A DNA stretch of 10,312 nucleotides from the NCBI GenBank assembly GCA_020720525.1, contig DYON01000079.1, positions 1 to 10,312 on the forward strand, given 5' to 3'. How positions within the stretch are numbered: position 1 is the stretch's first letter; each line of letters starts with the position of its first letter. Under the pieces are notes generated by a model. The model was not told where the DNA came from. It did no database searches and was given only the letters and a program-made list of their open reading frames with translations. This DNA comes from Acetofilamentum sp. (lineage in GTDB: Bacteria > Bacteroidota > Bacteroidia > Bacteroidales > DTU049). A program made the position numbers and the translations under genes. Positions 7,710 through 10,312 of the stretch are shown piece after piece.

Positions 7710-7739
7710 TTTGCTGGCGAATGGAATTTTGTATTTTTG
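7710..7739 (+). promoter_or_regulatory. distal plus-strand promoter upstream of the phosphate transporter
   Basis: TTTG (7710-7713), an 18-bp spacer and TATTTTTG (7732-7739) match the Bacteroidetes consensus well. A transcript starting near 7745 would have a leader of about 160 nt before the ATG at 7905, or could be a short independent RNA. It looks constitutive in that both boxes are present. Confidence 0.45.
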
Positions 7740-7819
7740 TCCAACCGCATATTTTCAGCTAAACACATAAAATCACCTGTTGATTACAAAAACAATGCAT
7801 AAAGAGTCGAACAAAAAAA

Positions 7820-7847
7820 CTTACACCGACTTAATGATTTCTTAATA
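7820..7847 (+). promoter_or_regulatory. Pho-box-like direct repeats upstream of the phosphate transporter
   Basis: CTTACAC (7820-7826), CTTAATG (7830-7836) and CTTAATA (7841-7847) are direct repeats at 10- and 11-bp spacing. The last two form a 7-4-7 layout with an ATTT spacer, the architecture of a PhoB-type Pho box. They lie about 31 bp upstream of a -7 box that lacks a -33 element, a plausible place for an activator. Sequence specificity in this lineage is unknown to me. Confidence 0.38.
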
Positions 7848-7878
7848 AAGTAAACGAAAGTATCAACTTAAAAGCTGG

Positions 7879-7886
7879 TATTTTTG
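7879..7886 (+). promoter_or_regulatory. proximal -7 box of the phosphate transporter promoter
   Basis: TATTTTTG is an exact TAnnTTTG match 18 bp upstream of the ATG at 7905. No TTG occurs at the -33 distance, so an activator may be needed. The in-frame TTG at 7884 lies inside this box and would be upstream of the start site, which argues for ATG 7905 as the translation start. Confidence 0.4.
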
Positions 7887-7904
7887 TACCTTATTTATTG
7901 TGTT

Positions 7905-10145
7905 ATGGAATATTACTATTTGGCGATTATCGTCGTATTGTTTTTACTTACAGCCTTAGACCTTACCGTTGGGGTAGCTAACGATGCCGTTAACTTTCTC
8001 AATGCTGGCTGGGGCTCACGCTCTACTTCATTCAAGTGGCTTATGCTCACAGCATCGCTTGGGGTGTTTGTGGGGGCTCTCTTTGCTGGAGGAATGATGG
8101 AAGTGGCTCGCTCAGGGGTTTTTCACCCCACCTATTTTGTGTTTGCCGAGGTCATCATGATTTTTTTGGCTGTGATGATAAACGACGTTATAGTAATTGA
8201 CTTTTTTAACACATTAGGCTTGCCAACTTCCACCACAGTGTCATTGGTTGCAGCATTGCTTGGAGCCTCATTTACATATTCTGCTGCAAAAATGGTTGAA
8301 AATAGTCAGGGCTTTTCCGATATTGGGATGTATATGAATACTGACAAGGCAATGGGAATGATTTCAGCTATTTTTATTTCCATTGCGATTGCATTTTTTG
8401 TAGGTGTTTTTCTTCAATACATTGCTCGCGTGCTTTTTTCTTTTAGTTATAAGCGATACCGAATCATTGGCGGATCATTTCTGGGGGGATTGAGCATCGC
8501 GCTGATTTCTTATTTCATCTTTTTTAAAGGAATGAAGTCGGCTGCGTTTATTGATGAAAATGTAAAAATATTTGTGACAGAAAACTCATTGATGCTACTT
8601 GGAATGATCATGGGAGGTGTTACAGTACTTTTCATACTGATGCAAGTCTTAGTACGCATGAATGTATTCAAAGTTATTGTGATTTATGGAACATTTGCAC
8701 TTGCCATGTCGTTTGCAGGAAATGATTTGGTAAACTTTCTTGGACCATCAATGGCAGGGCTTAATGCGTATGAAATATTTGTTAATAGTGGTGGGGCTGA
8801 TCCATCAACATTAACCATGGAAGGGCTTGAAGGGAGCACAGGAACCCCTACGTATTTTTTAATGGCTGCAGGATTAATTATGGTGCTGACATTGTGGTTC
8901 AATAAAAAAACCCGCACAGTGATACGCACTTCGGTCGATTTAAGCCGACAGAATGAAGGTGTTGAGAAATTTGAGGCCAACTCGGTTGCACGTGGAATCG
9001 TAAAACTTTCAATTACTTTAGGTAAAGTGTTTACTTTTATTCGTATTCCTGCATTGCATCGTTGGATTGAAACACGTTTTCAAAAGCTTCCGGAAACTAA
9101 CAATTCAGATGCGCCAGCATTCGACCTCGTGCGGGCTGCGGTTGGGCTTACCGTAGCTAGTTCACTCATTGCTTTTGGCACATCGCTTAAACTTCCGCTT
9201 TCAACTACTTATGTAACCTTTATGGTAACCATGGGTACTTCATTAGCCGATCGGGCTTGGGATCGCGAATCGGCGGTGTATCGCGTTTCGGGCGTTGTAA
9301 CTGTAATTGGGGGTTGGTTTGTAACAGCTTTTCTGTCCTTTGCCTCTGCAGCATTGATTGCTTTAATTCTCTATGCTGGTGGTATTTTCGGTGTTGCGAT
9401 TATGGCAGGATTAGCTGTTTTCCTGTTGATTCGCAGTAAAATCATTCATCGTAAACGTGAAAAACAAATCGAAGAATCTGAAAAAATGATGAGCATTAGC
9501 GATCATGCGAGCGAAAAGGAAATTATTGAACTAAGCAATAGTAATGTTTTGTATGTGCTTGATCAAATACCTGCAGTATTTGATTACGAAATTCAAGGAC
9601 TTGAAAAAGAAAAGCTGAAACTGTTGAAAACTGCTGATCGCATAGTTAAAGATATTGACAAGCGTACTAAGCTGTTTAAATCTACGATAAATAGTAGTAT
9701 TTCGGCTTTAGGTGAGAATTATCTGAGTGTTGGCGAATACTATCTAAAAAGTGCAGATGTGTTGCGCGAACTTGCCGTAAGCCTTAATTATATTACGCAT
9801 CCAGTATATCAGCATATCAACAATCAACACAAAAGCCTCAGCAAATCGCAGCTTCGCGATTTTATCGAGCTAACAAGAGAGTTTGCAGGTTTTTCGGAAT
9901 TTGTTCGCGAACTTATCTCTGGCGATTATGGAATAGAAAAACTTCCCGAACTTGTCGATAAACAAAAAAATGTTTGCAACAAGATGCAAGAAATTCGTAT
10001 TCAGCAGATAAAACGAGTTAAATCGAAAGAATCGGCCTCACGATCAAATCTGTTGTTCTTTAATTTGATTACTGAGATTCAGAATCTGACCAAACATTTG
10101 AACGATCTCACCGAAAACGAATTGAAATTCAATAAGATTAAGTAG
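7905..10145 (+). CDS. PiT-family inorganic phosphate transporter with C-terminal PhoU-like helical domain
   Basis: Encodes 746 aa from the ATG at 7905; an in-frame TTG at 7884 is rejected because it lies in a promoter box. The first part (to about 510) is a multi-spanning permease with the duplicated PiT signature: VANDAVNFLNAGWGSR (24-39) and FAGNDLVNFLGPSMAG (270-285), each with the ND pair of the GANDVANA motif. Paired LPTSTT (106-111) and LPLSTT (430-435) segments mark the same inverted duplication. Such carriers import phosphate, usually as a metal-phosphate complex with protons or with sodium. After the last membrane segment, a basic stretch (about 509-522) leads to roughly 220 charged helical residues (about 520-746), resembling the PhoU/DUF47 regulators that in many bacteria are separate genes beside pit. 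Ordinary bacterial PiT proteins such as E. coli PitA are about 500 aa. Sulfate permease relatives exist, but phosphate is likelier. Confidence 0.9.
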   Translation: MEYYYLAIIVVLFLLTALDLTVGVANDAVNFLNAGWGSRSTSFKWLMLTASLGVFVGALFAGGMMEVARSGVFHPTYFVFAEVIMIFLAVMINDVIVIDFFNTLGLPTSTTVSLVAALLGASFTYSAAKMVENSQGFSDIGMYMNTDKAMGMISAIFISIAIAFFVGVFLQYIARVLFSFSYKRYRIIGGSFLGGLSIALISYFIFFKGMKSAAFIDENVKIFVTENSLMLLGMIMGGVTVLFILMQVLVRMNVFKVIVIYGTFALAMSFAGNDLVNFLGPSMAGLNAYEIFVNSGGADPSTLTMEGLEGSTGTPTYFLMAAGLIMVLTLWFNKKTRTVIRTSVDLSRQNEGVEKFEANSVARGIVKLSITLGKVFTFIRIPALHRWIETRFQKLPETNNSDAPAFDLVRAAVGLTVASSLIAFGTSLKLPLSTTYVTFMVTMGTSLADRAWDRESAVYRVSGVVTVIGGWFVTAFLSFASAALIALILYAGGIFGVAIMAGLAVFLLIRSKIIHRKREKQIEESEKMMSISDHASEKEIIELSNSNVLYVLDQIPAVFDYEIQGLEKEKLKLLKTADRIVKDIDKRTKLFKSTINSSISALGENYLSVGEYYLKSADVLRELAVSLNYITHPVYQHINNQHKSLSKSQLRDFIELTREFAGFSEFVRELISGDYGIEKLPELVDKQKNVCNKMQEIRIQQIKRVKSKESASRSNLLFFNLITEIQNLTKHLNDLTENELKFNKIK

Positions 10146-10198
10146 CAGAGTGGAAAACTGAGAATAGAACAAAGCAGTTGTATTTATTCTTGCTTTTC

Positions 10199-10250
10199 GT
10201 CATTTTGAGACCACCAGCAAAACATGTTTTGCAACCTAAAAACAAATGAC
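10199..10250. repeat. nested inverted repeat with a 16-bp perfect palindrome
   Basis: GCAAAACATGTTTTGC (10217-10232) is a perfect palindrome. It is flanked by outer complementary arms GTCATTT (10199-10205) and AAATGAC (10244-10250), so the 52 nt could fold as a two-tier hairpin. No T-tract follows on either strand, so it does not look like a standard terminator. It may be an intergenic repeat of REP type or a protein-binding site. Confidence 0.5.
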
Positions 10251-10278
10251 AAACCCAAAAAGTCACCCTGAGTGAAAA

Positions 10279-10312
10279 AATCAACGCTCCAAGAAGAAAA
10301 TTTGCGTTGATT
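10279..10312. terminator. terminator-like hairpin at the window edge, possibly bidirectional
   Basis: AATCAACGC (10279-10287) and GCGTTGATT (10304-10312) form a perfect 9-bp stem with a 16-nt loop. On the minus strand the stem runs into six T (GCGTTGATTTTTTCAC), a good intrinsic terminator for a gene entering from the right. On the plus strand it would serve the phosphate transporter if T residues continue past the window; that part is cut off. Confidence 0.5.

Larger units (their letters stand above)
7437..7904. other. divergent intergenic region between tetR and the phosphate transporter
   Basis: This 468-bp AT-rich region has no supported gene. It holds two minus-strand promoter matches towards tetR (7441-7448 and 7655-7683), two plus-strand matches towards the transporter (7710-7739 and 7879-7886), an 8-bp palindrome (7468-7475), a 12-bp-period tandem repeat (7579-7601) and CTTA direct repeats (7820-7847). 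Two tiny ORFs (27 codons at 7530-7613 minus, 16 codons at 7795-7845 plus) lack support. Confidence 0.7.

Noticed and set aside
7795..7845. 16-codon plus-strand ORF (MHKESNKK...) in the transporter leader
   Set aside because: It is too short and has no ribosome-binding signal. It also overlaps the Pho-box-like repeats, which explain the region better.
7884..7904. TTG start adding seven residues to the phosphate transporter
   Set aside because: The TTG is part of the TATTTTTG promoter box, upstream of the predicted transcript start; ATG 7905 gives a normal PiT N-terminus.

Overview
The window looks like a chromosomal segment from a Bacteroidota (Bacteroidetes) bacterium. The evidence is the protein families, A-rich start regions without clear Shine-Dalgarno sequences, and several matches to the Bacteroidetes housekeeping promoter (-7 box TAnnTTTG, -33 TTTG). 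No CRISPR array, transposase, tRNA or rRNA is visible.

Layout. From 7436 down to 869 on the minus strand runs a compact tripartite RND efflux operon: a TetR/AcrR regulator (6807-7436), an outer-membrane TolC-type channel (5428-6810), a lipid-anchored periplasmic adaptor (4279-5412) and an AcrB-like inner-membrane RND pump (869-4258). The first two genes overlap by 4 bp (ATGA) and the others are 15 and 20 bp apart, so one transcript is likely. After a 171-bp gap comes a small exported helical protein of unknown function (206-697, minus). Positions 1-205 hold nothing firm.

Divergent from the operon, after a 468-bp intergenic region, is a PiT-family phosphate transporter (7905-10145, plus) with a C-terminal cytoplasmic helical domain resembling PhoU/DUF47. 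The last 167 bp hold nested inverted repeats and a terminator-like hairpin cut by the window edge.

How it works together. The regulator probably represses its own operon through a palindrome in its promoter. Pump, adaptor and channel would form a proton-driven envelope-spanning exporter; the substrate cannot be read from sequence. The phosphate transporter is functionally separate. Just upstream of its -7 box is a set of CTTA direct repeats at 10-11 bp spacing that has the architecture of a Pho box.

Nothing here is clearly a new defence or mobile system. The observations most worth checking are the Pho-box-like repeats, the transporter-PhoU-like fusion, the probable pair of extra membrane helices in the RND pump, the two-promoter architecture upstream of tetR, and the intergenic repeat cluster at the right edge.
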